From Solenopsis invicta (Eukaryota > Arthropoda > Insecta > Hymenoptera > Formicidae), in contig NC_052665.1 in the NCBI RefSeq assembly GCF_016802725.1, positions 6,820,001 through 6,884,000 on the forward strand: 64,000 bases of DNA. The letters run 5' to 3'. The number at the start of each line of letters is the position of its first letter. The stretch's first letter is position 1. The translations under genes and the position numbers were made by a program. Positions 24,039-36,400 of the stretch are shown in pieces. Below the pieces are notes generated by a model. The model was not told where the DNA came from and did not search any database. It saw nothing but the letters and a program-made list of their open reading frames with translations.

Positions 24039-26990
24039 GACTGGCGTGAACTATAATCTCGGAGTTCTCTCTATACAGTTTACATTGAAGCGATAACGGA
24101 AAATATTTCGTAATATGTACAATCGTCAGAAAATCTTTAAAGGAAAAATTAAGTCTACGTAATTTAACAAAATTTTTTTTATAACTTGTAATAAATTTTT
24201 CCAATATCTTTCCTGATTCGTCTAATCATTGCCGTTGCAAACATTACAAAACGTTTTATATATTTATATATTTCATAAATAATGCAGCTATTTCCGTCTG
24301 TTTGCGAGTAGCCAGTAGCGCAATTTTCGTCGCGCTAGTCTGACCAGAGATCGAAAATTGCCTCAATCTCCAACACGCCCTCGGCTTTACGGCCATTGAT
24401 CTGGAGTTACAAGCGCGTGTTTAAGTTGAAACCAGTGCCTCTCGGTTACACAACCAGACGCATTAGGGAACTCCATGTGTGTGGATGGAAATTCGGGTAT
24501 TACCGAGTTTCGTGTCCTCGCACGGTCAACTTCGCTGGCGCGTTATCCAATGCTGTTTATTTAATCAGAGCTTCGTCCCGCGTTTCATACTGCTTTCGTC
24601 GCGCTAATGCGGCCTTTAGCGCGAGGCCTTATCGCGATGCAAATCGTAAAACGCTCGACGAGAGATGGGACGACATCGGAGAGTGTGACGAAAAGAGTGC
24701 CGCGAGCTCTTCTTCGCTCTTCGAATTGTTTGACGCGTTCAGATACTCGAGAGAGCGATAAGCGGCTTCAAACTTCGTTGCAGACGAAATTGTCGGGCGA
24801 GGCGTTTCTTCTAGTGTACTTTGGGTGAATTTCGGTCCCTCCATCAAAATATCCTGCGGAGCTTTCAACCTTGCCACGAAACTTTCCTTTCTAACAATCT
24901 AGCCCATTCATCATCACGGGACTGTTGAGTTAACGACCAATTAAGCGATCGTAGACGTGCGGAATGCCGGGCACGTAGTAATATCTGCGTAAGGATCGCT
25001 TGGAGAAATAGTACTTAGAGACTTCTGGAAGACGCTTTCGCTATCCTCTTTGTCGCTTTGTGTTCCAATCCCGTTGAAGATTCAAACATAGGCAATTAGA
25101 AAACAATGGATGCCGTTTTGCTAAGTGGTATTTTGCTTGAGTGATTAGCGCCAGCTATTCACGAATCTTGATGACTGATTATGAAAATAAAGTTGTTTTC
25201 GCGCGCGCGCCCCTAAAATCGATCGCTTGAAATAGAAAATCAAATGCTCAAATCAATTTATTACTTTAAGAAAATTGATTTCGTATTTCGGCAGAAATAA
25301 AGTTATGCGATTTTAATGAATCAATTACTATATGGAATTTGCAATTAACATCTCTTGAATAATGACATTATTTTTAATGACGAGAAAAATATAATTGACA
25401 CCATTTTTTTACATGTCTTATTCTGATGTATCTTTTAAATCATTTTTATTAGTATATTTAAATAAATTTTATGATCAGATGTATGACGATCATGACGGCA
25501 AATCACCTAGAGCACCTTTACCAAGACTGTCGCCATGGAGCATGCATGAGCATGCGAGTGGAGCTTTTCACGCTCTTCAGTCATGAAGGATCAACTTGAG
25601 AGAAGAAATTTTATAAATCGACATTTTATTCTTTAGAGCAGTTTAGGGGTCTCATTCCTCACTCCATTATAGATATACACGCGCACGTGTTTCATGATAA
25701 AAACATACATTGTTTATAAATGTCTGTTAGAACGCAAAACAGAGAAGATTAATTTTGGTCGCATGTTATTGCTGTTGATTTTTCTAATGTTGACGTTTCA
25801 AAAATACATGAAAAAATACTATTTGTATTTTTTTATGTTGCATGTATTTTGTAGCACACAGATATGTTAATACGTTACTTAAAAAAATAGTAATATAGAA
25901 AAGCTACAATACGTGATATGTCGCCCATGAGCGTATTGACACACTCAATACTTCAAGCGATCGAGATCACGGGTCGACGGGATCGCTAACATCTTTCGCA
26001 CAAAATATGTGAGATAATTTTGGTAATGTTTGGAAGATCAGATTCTACCGCTTCGAATAAATGAAAAGTTTCTGGTTTCAATTCACTAGATTAAGAAATA
26101 TCGTTGATTAATTCCAAAGGTAAAATTCATTTCAGATTTCCAGGTTTAAAATGAAAATAACGATATGTTGAAATTGTAATATTTCGACTTAAGAAAATCA
26201 TAGTTTGAAAAAATTACATTGAAAAATACACACTCGATTTTATATCGAAGTCAAATAATGCTTTTATTTTTTCAGAAATAATATAGTACAAGTTATATTT
26301 AGACGAATGCTACTGAATTAATTAAATTAATTATTTGTCATTATCTCCTTCCGTTATAAGTTACTTGGCAAGATTAAGTAAAAATTTAAAAAATATCATA
26401 CATTGATGATACATTATTAATCAATATTGTCATAAAATTTCGAAACAAAATTATATTTAGACTAAAAATATTATTAGGCACTTGACGTGCCAATTCTTTA
26501 TATCAAGTACACATATTCGATATAATTACGGGGACCTGATTTCCGTGAGGAAATACTTAACATCCTCGCGCCGGTTGTTCATCTTACTTCGATTCGATGC
26601 AATCTATGTAAATATGCCTCCATATAACCGAGTCGCGCCAACCTGAGACAGCAGTATCCGATAAGCACTGCTGCTCTGCATCCGATTCCAAATGGAAATC
26701 AATAGTCGAAACGAGCCTCACGCATCGACCTATTCCGGATCGCCTTCCGGCGCGAACATTCATCACTTTACTTTGGCGTCGCAATAGACCTCGCGAATAG
26801 AAGATCCTCCTGAACGGATCGTGGAACATAATTGAAGATCTGAGTGCGAAAACCCGAGCAATTCGCCTTCTCAAGTGTTACAGAAAAGAATTAAAAATTG
26901 TCCGAGGCATCGCGACGTTTTATTAAACTTGTTATTTTATTTAAAAAGTGAATAACACAGATGCTCTTTCTTGTGGTTGGATTAACAGTG

Positions 26991-27386
26991 TACACCGCGA
27001 GAAAACAAACGGTTCAATTACCATAATTTAACTTTAATTCCATTTTCGTTACTACATATATATTTATAGTAGTTTTAACCATGCGAATCATAGTTATTAC
27101 GTAAACAGAATGTTAAAGAGAATGTTAAAAAATAATTATATTCATTATAATTGTGATTGCATTTACTACAAAGAAATGTCCATTTTATTTTTATCATCTT
27201 GCTATTTTATTATATTAATATTAAAAATTATTATAATTTATAGCAAATTTTTTTCACACTTGGTAAAACTATAAACACAAAGTTATTATTATCAACGCTG
27301 TAATTGTAAATGAAGATTTCCCAATCGTGATTATTTTATTGTGCAATTATAGCCACAAATATCAAATATACTTTTCTCTCGGTGTA
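26991..27386. mobile_element. MITE-like element with TACACCGAGAGAAAA ends
   Basis: The left end TACACCGCGAGAAAA (26991-27005) and the right end TTTTCTCTCGGTGTA (27372-27386) are inverse copies with one mismatch over 15 bp. Similarity continues weakly inward. The interior of about 365 bp is very AT-rich with no open frame. Both ends start at TA, which would fit a TA target site as in Tc1/mariner relatives; that assignment is inference. Confidence 0.6.
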
Positions 27387-27870
27387 CCTATTGTAAAAAT
27401 AAATCATCTCCAACGATCAGATTGTAATAAAAATTACTTTTCCTCGCAACATCGTTAACTAATTAAACAGTTATATCAAAAGTTATGCAATTTACTAATC
27501 TACCATCTACAGAGCAATATCGCAAAATAACGAATGACTCGCTTCTTGAAAGAATCGGATATCTCCTTGCCTCTCGCATCCCTGCCATCAATTGCATTCT
27601 CGCGAGACCGAGGAAGTGCACCGGAGAATATTTATACGTAACGAGATTGCGCAGTTTGTAAGTACGTCTGTCGCGATAAACATAGCAGAGATGATTACAA
27701 TTCTACCTCTCTCTTCCGCCGCTTTTATCGCGAAGTTTTAATAGCGATTATCGCGCGGCCGCGTTTTTCCACTGATAAGTTGCTCGTTGCGTATTCGAGC
27801 GCCGCGCTGGCTCTTCGTGTCGACTCTATGACGGAAGTTTCGGCATTAAACTAATATTTGCATAATCGTT

Positions 27871-27925
27871 GAGAGAGAGAGAGAGAGAGAGAGAGCGTGC
27901 GCGCGCGCTCGCTCGCTCTCCTCTC
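27871..27925. repeat. (GA)n microsatellite followed by GC/CTCG simple sequence
   Basis: A 25-base GA run at 27871-27895 is followed directly by CGTGCGCGCGCGCTCGCTCG and a TC-rich stretch. The Leu-Ser repeat at the end of the minus-strand frame 27851-28177 is the translation of this array. Confidence 0.92.
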
Positions 27926-28055
27926 CCGCCGTTTATTCCTGAAGTTTAATTGTGTTCCTTTAGCAGTTACGGCGGGCGCGGCCACGATATTACAACGAAA
28001 TAATTCACAAGCGCGGTAAACACTTCCGCGTCGACTGTCAAGCAGGAGAGTAATA

Positions 28056-28082
28056 GCATCGCGAATATAATATTCGCGATGC
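28056..28082. repeat. Perfect 27-bp palindrome (13-bp arms, 1-nt centre)
   Basis: GCATCGCGAATAT at 28056-28068 and ATATTCGCGATGC at 28070-28082 are exact reverse complements around a single A. The palindrome contains NruI-like TCGCGA in each arm. It could be a dimeric protein-binding site or a chance cruciform-prone sequence. Confidence 0.9.
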
Positions 28083-31000
28083 ACGTCGTGCGGAGAACCT
28101 ATCAGAGGACCGGTTATCGATTCGCGTCCGACGGTAAATGATTCTCGATGGAAATTACACACAAGGGACGCGCGCACGTCGCATTTTCTCAGCTCGATCT
28201 TGTCTCTCCGCGAGAATTTCTACATTTTCGTAATTAACATTGTCATCGCGGCGTATATACCCCTGGCTGCGTCAGGTCTCGGTTCCTTTGACGTTCTCTG
28301 TCCGTTTTCTACGCGGCTGTATTAATTTGCATATGAGCGCCATAAATGTCACATGCATATTTCATGATAAACACATCTGGCGAACGTAACTATTCATTTC
28401 GCGCACCATTCGCAAAGATGACGCAAAGTTGTATTCGTTTTCACGGATTACGATGTTAAGCGCTCGCTCCCCGTGTCGGTTTAACGAAATGCAAATTTCA
28501 TAGTGGATAAACAAAATTCAGAATCAACGAATCACACACCCGGCACTGAACTTACACGAAGGGAAATTATTGCGAGCCGCAAATGTTTTTTTCTGTTCGT
28601 TCCGTTACGTAAAATGACGTAATAATTTCGCAGGGGAACGGACTAAACGTCAATTTCGAGCGATTTATTTCCTTATCACGATCTATGCGCGCCCCGTTCG
28701 AGAGCGTTCGGCTTAAAAGACCGAATAAACTTACGAAAGACGCAAATTTCAAGGAAGAAATCGGTGGGTGGAGACCACCCACTCCCTTCCGCCGCCCATC
28801 TATCCCTTCACGGTCGGGAACTATTCAATTTCATAATCCGATTTGGCGTACGATTGCGGGAAGCAGAAAACTTTCGATTTATGACACGCTTAGAACAAAA
28901 TCCTCCGAATCCACTAACCGTGCATTTCCCTCCTCGTTCACTTCCCCCCCCCTTCGCGCGAGATGTATCCCCCCCGCCGGATGAGTGGAAATGCAATTTC
29001 CGTAAGAAGAATAAGGTTGCGAAGTCGAGGTAGTTCTTAGCCTTTTGTGCCGGCAATTACGGTAAAAATAAGATCACGGATGACTCCCGATCCGCACGCT
29101 CAACTTTTTCCTATTTGCTCTTGAAATTACAGTAACGCCTTGAGGCTCTTGCGCGGTTCGAGATAAACATTGCCCTGTAGACTAAAGCAGTTCGCGTTAT
29201 TAAAGCTTCGCGAGTCCCTGCGGCGAATTAAGAAAAAAGCCACGACGAAATCTGTCAGTTTAGAGGCGGGTTGAAACTTCGGCCCTGATGACACTCTACT
29301 GAATTCATACACACACAAGGTGTGTTTCTCAATAATCCCCTTCGAAACTTTGACGATTTATCTTTGATGTTTGTTACCGGGCCTCGGTCGCATACTCGGG
29401 GCGGGCAGCAGCACCAAGCAAACTCTGACGGGGTGGCCGATCCATTAATTAAGTTAATTAACTCCCGACAGGTAACACGCCGCCGCTATGGACGCCAAGT
29501 AAACTCTAATGTCGGCCTAGAAACTAGCGTTGGCTGGCATTATCTCGCGCGTATACGCGCGATTACAAGAGATTACACCAAATTTGCCGTGAGTACACAC
29601 GTACTTTTGTATACGCGCGTACAATAATTAGTCCGCCTGTCTCTTTCCGCGCAGAGACCTTACAAGTTCGAGGAATGTCGCGTCCCATGTGTAAAAGCGT
29701 TCTGCAAATTGGCTTCTCTACGAGAGCGAAGAATGTATCTTTGTGTATGATTTTAATATGCATAGTTGAGAGAGTATCAACATGCCGAGATGTGCTGGAA
29801 TATATCTTGAAATTTTATTACTCTATGTGTGCCCTCCCCCCTCTCTCTCTCTCTAGAAAATGCAAAATACCATGTAAAAGTTCCATTAATCATCATAAAC
29901 AGGAGTTTCGTTTTTAAATCTCAAAATTTTTCTGTGCTTTTAAACATCTATTTGTGCATGTTTAATAAATATCTATAAATTTCTCAGTAAGCACGAACAT
30001 TAAAGCGACATTTAGAAACGTTAATTTCATATAATTTTAATTAAAAATAATATTCATAAATATTATTTTATTTTACAAATATATTTATATTCTATTTATA
30101 AATATTATTTGTTAAAATAATATTATATAAACATTTTAAAAGGGTTATTTGGTACGTGACTGTTTCCGAAGCATTGTTGAAATGTTTTATAGATATTTAT
30201 CTCCACATTTTGGTTAAAGTTTGTTTTGATGTCACATACAACGTTAAAAATGACATATTTGAAAATATTACATATTATTATTAAATATCGTAATGACATA
30301 TTAATATTGATTTTATGCTTACTAAGTTCAATGTGGTTAAATGTTTATTAATTTTTATGTTACATATACATTTTAAAAAATATTTTTTCAAATCCAACAT
30401 GATTTTTCAGAAATTACTGAAGCTATCGACTTCAACTTTTGCGGCATACGTAAAATATATGTTTGTTCATCGCGTAAACATATAAATAATAAATATTGCA
30501 AATTATTAAAATATATTTTAAATTTGCTTAAAAACTTATAAACATTTAGTTATAACAAAATTTGTAGATGGGTTTGTAAATATTTACTAAATATATATAT
30601 AAAATGTGTAAAAGCATAGAAGAATATGTACAGCAGTTTTCTTTAAAAAAATCCAAAAACTAAGTGCCTTCTCTCTAGAAAATCCCTTAAATTCTTGTTA
30701 GGTTCTTAAATTAAGCTAAATTAATTTGTGTTTCCTAGACTTAATTTCAAACTTTGCTATTTCGCTATTTACACACATCATGATCTGAAAGAGCCCGATA
30801 CTTATTTGGTCCACTTCTAACTGACGGTAGATATCGGTTCTTAGTTCCGGCAACTCACGGACGCGGATTCGATCGCACGCGAATTCTATAGCGGTTCGCG
30901 GTTCGCACGCCGAAGTTTCCCGACTCCGATTACTCGATCGTGAAATCCCGTGCTGGGAGATTGCAGACAGTTTGAGCTTGCAGCGGATATTTAAATGAGA

Positions 31001-31860
31001 GAACGCGGCTGCAACTTAGTTGACTTGACCGCATCGAAGATCAAGAGGTGCAGTTCTCAAAGGGGAGACACGGTTGTTACGCAAGCCAGCACTTGTCTAT
31101 ATTAACGGCAGAGATATCCACGTAATCGCAGTTCCTGCAATAAACGCGCGTAATTAGAGCTAATTTCAGTAGAACGGTGTCGCAAAGACGATTATGTAGC
31201 AAGTTCGTGAATGTTATATCATTTGTTACAATGACATGACTGATAAATTGGCATTTTGGATGGGATGTAAAATAAGAACAGATCTTTGAGATTCTTATTA
31301 TTAATAGAGCATGATTGAACTTCTAAAATTGAAAAAGAAAAGGAGACAAGAGAATTTTACGTCAAGAATGTTATAAGTTATAAAAAGGATTGCTATTTTC
31401 AGGATTTATTTTTAAGTAAGAATTCAGTACACTAAATAAAGAGCTAATGAAATTCTTATTAGTCTAGTCAATTATATTACGCCAAAATCATATTAAAAAT
31501 GATATTTTCCGGATTTTAATGATTCAAAACATTCAAACTGATTTTTGGGGAATTTGTCCTTGTCGTTGTTGTATCAAATGAATGATAGACTGTGATGCGT
31601 TTGGAGAGATAGGTAATAATTAATATTTATATTTTTTGCTTAAATAATATAAATGTAAATACAAATTTTAATGTCAAGAGCAACCTTTAAAATACGATTT
31701 TTAGAATTATTTCCCTGGTGGGAGTTTGACTTTTCAGTAGTGCAGCTCAATGCAGCGCATATTACCAGAAATTTTAATGTATATATTTAAATATATACAA
31801 TTTATATTAAAATATCTGTATTTTTTCAATTCCCTAATCTTCTTTACGGAATTTATAAAT

Positions 31861-33450
31861 AATATATAATTCCTATGCTATCCTTTATTATTAACAAAAT
31901 ACGATTGATAAAAGATAAATTTCTCAACAGAATTCGAACGAATCATACGTTCGTACGCGACACGCATACATTGGTATTATTCAATGGTATTATTCAAAGC
32001 TTCAAATATTGTCGCGGCGGCGGAAGTCCATTCATCATGGATTTTTTTTTTACACCGAGAGTGTTAAGGCAACTAACCCCGCAGCCGACAAAGTATATAT
32101 CTAGTCGCGCGAGAGTGCGTGCGATCGAAGAGCGATGGCAATCAAGTCTCGGCGGACTTAATCGCTTCGGATTGCGCTCGCTACTCCATCAATTTTTTAC
32201 GGAAAAACCGATCGATCGATTGATCGCGCGCGGGGCGACGCGACGCGCGCCTCGCATTTATCCGCGCCGAAAGGCTGTTAATTTCTCGTCGTGTTACTTC
32301 GCATTAAAGCGCATTCGCGGCGCGATATCGCCGATTCATCAAATTAATTACAGGCGAACGAGCCAGCGTTCGGGAGCGCGCGAGCGCGCGAGCGCGTCGA
32401 TAACGCCGCGGGATAAATGTGCGTGAGCGTGGTCAAGGAGCGTTCATTAATAAAATCGCTTCGAAGGACGGGCGGACAGCCGATGCGTCGTCGGTCGTCG
32501 TCGTGCTCCGCAATTTGCGACACAGCGACGCGATCCGAACTGTAACACGCCGATGCTAGCCACTCTTCAGCCCGCTCTGATGTGCTTGACCTCATCCACG
32601 CGCTACTGTTTTCCATCGCCGCGCGTTTGTCAAAGACAAACATCCGCGGGCTGAGCCGCACGCGTATACGTGCATGTCATGGAAGAACCAGCGCAGCGCG
32701 GCGCGGCGCGGCGCGGCGCGCATACCGCGCGAGCGAGGGAGAAACGCGCTGTCATTCGTGCGCAACTAATTGATTCCAGCGCGAGATTCGCGTTTTTTGT
32801 CTATTGGACTAATTTGTCGTGTCGTTTCCGCGTTCAACTTTTTTTGTTGCGCTTGCTTGTTCGTGAATTTATCGCGTCGTGCAAACGCACGCGGAATATT
32901 TACACTCTCTTGTGACGCACGCGTTGCCTAAATCGCATTGTCATTCATCGATCGAGCGTTGCAACGTGGAGCGCAACAATTTAAATATGTCAAGAATGGC
33001 GTTTCACATGCAAAATTAAATTTCTCTCCAATCCATAACTTCGCGACGTTATCTAATTTTCTTGATTACCTCTAGATGAATTCATTTATAAGCACGCGCG
33101 AAATAACTTTAGCGTTAATATTAATGAGAATTAATATTAGTAAGAGCACTCACGATAATTGATTTTTCTTCACAATCGGCATACGAGAAATCGGGAAAAA
33201 AATCGGAAAACTTTCTCGTCTATCAAGATTACGACATTAATGCGGATATTGATTCTTTTTCCGCTCCCAACAGCGAGATATCGATGCGAATTGGGAATAG
33301 AGGCATTTCATTTTACGCGCGCGATCGCTCCCATTGGTGCGTGTATGCGTCCGCTGTCAATTTATCATTCTGAAATAGTGGGTCGTGATGCGGCGCGCAG
33401 TGCCGCAGTCGCGCCGTTCCTACGGGACCGGACCTCATGACGAGACACTA
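31861..33450. other. Most CpG-dense block of the window
   Basis: From about 32060 to 32780 CpG is very dense. It contains pure GCGCG-type simple repeats and GAGCGCGC direct repeats (32374-32397). The 183-codon plus-strand frame at 31875-32426 and the minus-strand frame at 32344-32661 span it. Both are Arg/Ala-rich, overlap on opposite strands and show no motif, so composition explains them. At 31975-31998 the unit GGTATTATTCAA is repeated twice. A promoter or first-exon region is possible, but no transcript structure can be read. Confidence 0.45.
32691..32720. repeat. GCGCG pentanucleotide repeat
   Basis: Thirty bases are made of GCGCG units with one early A substitution. It lies at the heart of the CpG-dense block and explains the Ala/Arg-rich peptides translated there. 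Confidence 0.9.
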
Positions 33451-36400
33451 AACACGCGATTATGCGGTCGCATTATTATGCCGTCGGAATGCGGGATCTC
33501 CGAGTGCGCATGTGGGCCGTGTATGGACATCGGTGATCTATTTTGATATTTTTTATCTCACGCAAACCGAACGCGTTTCCTGATAAACCTAAACCTCCTT
33601 GATATAAACTGATTGCATAATCGTGACGACATATAATTAATATTGTATTGGAATATGAAAAAAAAACTGATGATATGATTAATAAAAACGTATATATATT
33701 AATATAAATAATTTAAGAGTAAAGACGATGTTTATATCGAGCGATCAATAAATCATCGCAGCGTAAAAATTGGAGCCATTGCCGATGCTATGAAAAAGAA
33801 ATTAAATATATCAAAATTATTTTCACGCGTTATGTACTGATAATCTCTTTAAGAAAACAATACATTAAAAATATAAAAATTTTAATTACGTCAAGAAAAA
33901 GTTCTACATGTTTGTATAAATACATTTTTAATTGTCAAGAAACATTCTTATATGTTTATATAAATATACTTTTAAAATTAATTTTTATCTTTTTTTTTTT
34001 ATATTTTCAAAGATATTGAATGATTTAATTATGATTGTGTTTATGAGTTCGTCAAAGATGTTAATACTCTGATCAAAACACTGATTAAATATCACAACTA
34101 AGTATCGCCGTTTAAGTTATTATTGTTATATTAATTGTTACTACAAATTGTCATTACTAATTTTCATATTACTGAATTCATCACGTCCCATAGCTAATGG
34201 GTTTCATTACATTTTTTTTTCGTTGAATCGATTAAGGCATCCATACGAATTAATCGCGTCTGGAAACGAGCGCCGTCGTTAGCTGTTCGATTGCGACGAT
34301 TGCCGCTATAAAATTGTTGTTGGTCTAATATAAACGGCATTCATGCAAATGTCACAATCATCCCAAGACCAACCGATATTGCACGTAATGTGATTTCGCG
34401 ATGGAACGCTTTCTTTTTGTCCAACTAGACGCGACTTATTCTACTAGTCTGCCCGATATCGATTGTTTTTCTTAGGTCAGGACAATTAACGACTTAAGCC
34501 ATTAGAAATTCTCCATCAAAAGAAAATTTCTGGGTGAATGTGCTTTTATAAAATATATTTCTTGGCAAAGTAGAATAAATTAATTTTCCTTATTTGTGTA
34601 TAAATATTTAATATAAAAATAAATTAATATTCGATAGTAATTCATATCCGATAAATATTCATACCTTTTTTTAAGAAAAAAGATTATGGCTGTTGATTAA
34701 ATTTAGATCATCATATTAATTAACATGGTAAAGTGAGAACATATAATAATGTTACAAATTTATTTTAAATATCACATTAGCCTTAAGGGAAATAAATAAT
34801 GTAAATTAATATAATATTAAACATATATGTAAGCGGTTTTTAAATTTGCAAGAGATATATGCGAACGTTATTATTATTAATGACGCTCTGTTTAGACAAC
34901 GAGATAACAAATATTTCAAGTTTCTCTGCCACGCAGATTTCACTGATCTTCGTAGGCAGTTTATTTGATAATTGATAGCAGCGCGATATGATACTGGCTA
35001 TTTCTGGCATTTCCTCGAGTGATCTCAAGCTTCAATGAGAACATACCGAAGATAGGGTTCATCGACAAGTGGAATTACGAAGAGCACTCCTTGAGTAGAT
35101 CAATTATTGATCAACTCCCCATTGAGCAGCGCGCTGTACGAGCCATCCGGATTGTAACGGGGTACACGTTACATTCATTAGCTCGCCCTAGTACATTCCA
35201 CCAATTTGCCGTTACCACCGGCCTTTGTAATCTTGCCAGATGATTATGTGCGATGCTGCGGGGAAAAACCTACTGTTGCCGGATGCGACGCGTCGTTGCC
35301 GACGGACAAGAGAGGGCTCAAGTTCATCGAAACTTGAGTGAGAGAGCGGGTTAAAAAAAAACTCTTTGTGCGATCCCGGGAAAATCCATCTCTGGCCACC
35401 GCTGACCGACTCACCGAATCTCCAGCTTCCCCCTGAGAGCCGGCGATACCCTCCGACTGAACCTAGCCTAACCCAGTTCCCAGGGAACGTAGAAAATCCG
35501 CAGCACTTGAGTTTCAACCGAGGTAGATTTTATTGCGTTTGTGTTCACAAATCGGATTATTCCCGTCTTCGATTCACGATGGATTTAATTCCCATTCTTT
35601 CCTCTCTTAGGTCAATTAAAAATGCATAAACGATTAAATACAGAAAAATAAATATTCCCATTACATAAATGCAGATTATTATGCGACATAACGGTACTTC
35701 AGCTTTTCGGACGACTTTTTATTTACAACGAAAAAGGCAATTTAAAATTCTATTGGTCTTTATCAAATTTCTCTTTCACATTTATTTCAAGTCTTCGATA
35801 TATGTATATATAAATAAACGAAAAGAAAATGTAAAAAGAACGAACAATAAAAGTCAATATCACGTGAGCTATGAAAATTAATAACAGATGATAGTCCGGC
35901 ACATGTGCGTATAATGCATATTTTAACGTAGAAATTCTATACACGACATCGTTGACAAACTTTCATTGATTTAATTAATTCGTTGAAAATTAGAAATTAA
36001 TGACTTTTTGAAAAATCAAATTGTTAATTCTAATTACTCTCCGGACAACATTATTAAAATATTATAGAGTGGTTGTGCAATACCTCTGCATGCGGTACGC
36101 CCTTTTTTCAATTAAAATTGGAGTTCCTTTTAATATAAGGGACAATAACGTAACGTAATTTAAAATGTACATATATGTGATGAACCGTTCATACTGGTAA
36201 TAGATGTTTCATTAATGGAATTTCTCGTGTATTTTCAAAATGTAAATGAAGAAGAAAATATTGTTCAGCGGAAAGTATTGTATTAATAGCAGATACGCGG
36301 AAGCGACATCGATAATGGAACAGTCGTAAATATTATCGATTGTATCACGTAAATATAATATGCTACAAAATACGCTGTTGTTGTAAGACGCATATTAACC

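Larger units (their letters stand above)
21386..26990. other. Mixed stretch with CpG-rich blocks, no firm gene
   Basis: The DNA is balanced at 21800-22550 and strongly CpG-rich at about 23160-23700 and 24570-24780. From 25100 to 26560 it is AT-rich. Many overlapping frames on both strands in the CpG blocks reflect composition. An AC microsatellite lies at 24013. At 23303-23317 the motif GGGGCACCCTGTATA resembles the end of several insect DNA transposons, without a visible partner. The frame at 26584-26874 (minus) lies in a balanced patch and shows no motif. Confidence 0.35.
27387..31860. other. CpG-rich then very AT-rich stretch, no gene seen
   Basis: From 27540 to 29600 the DNA is balanced to CpG-rich, with a GA microsatellite at 27871, a palindrome at 28056 and a C-rich run near 28945-28976. 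From 29900 to 30780 it is extremely AT-rich and shows nothing but degenerate poly(A/T) runs. A CpG-richer patch follows at 30780-31170, then AT-rich DNA again. Frames in the first part overlap on both strands and carry no motif. Confidence 0.4.

Noticed and set aside
31875..32426. 183-codon plus-strand frame
   Set aside because: It spans the transition from AT-rich to CpG-dense DNA, has Arg/Ala/Ser bias from GCG repeats, is opposed by a minus-strand frame at its end and has no motif.
35340..35520. GC-rich patch with CCTAGCCTAACCC, considered as a telomere-like (TTAGG)n or retroelement remnant
   Set aside because: There is only about one and a half units of the repeat and no poly-A tail or reverse-transcriptase-like frame.
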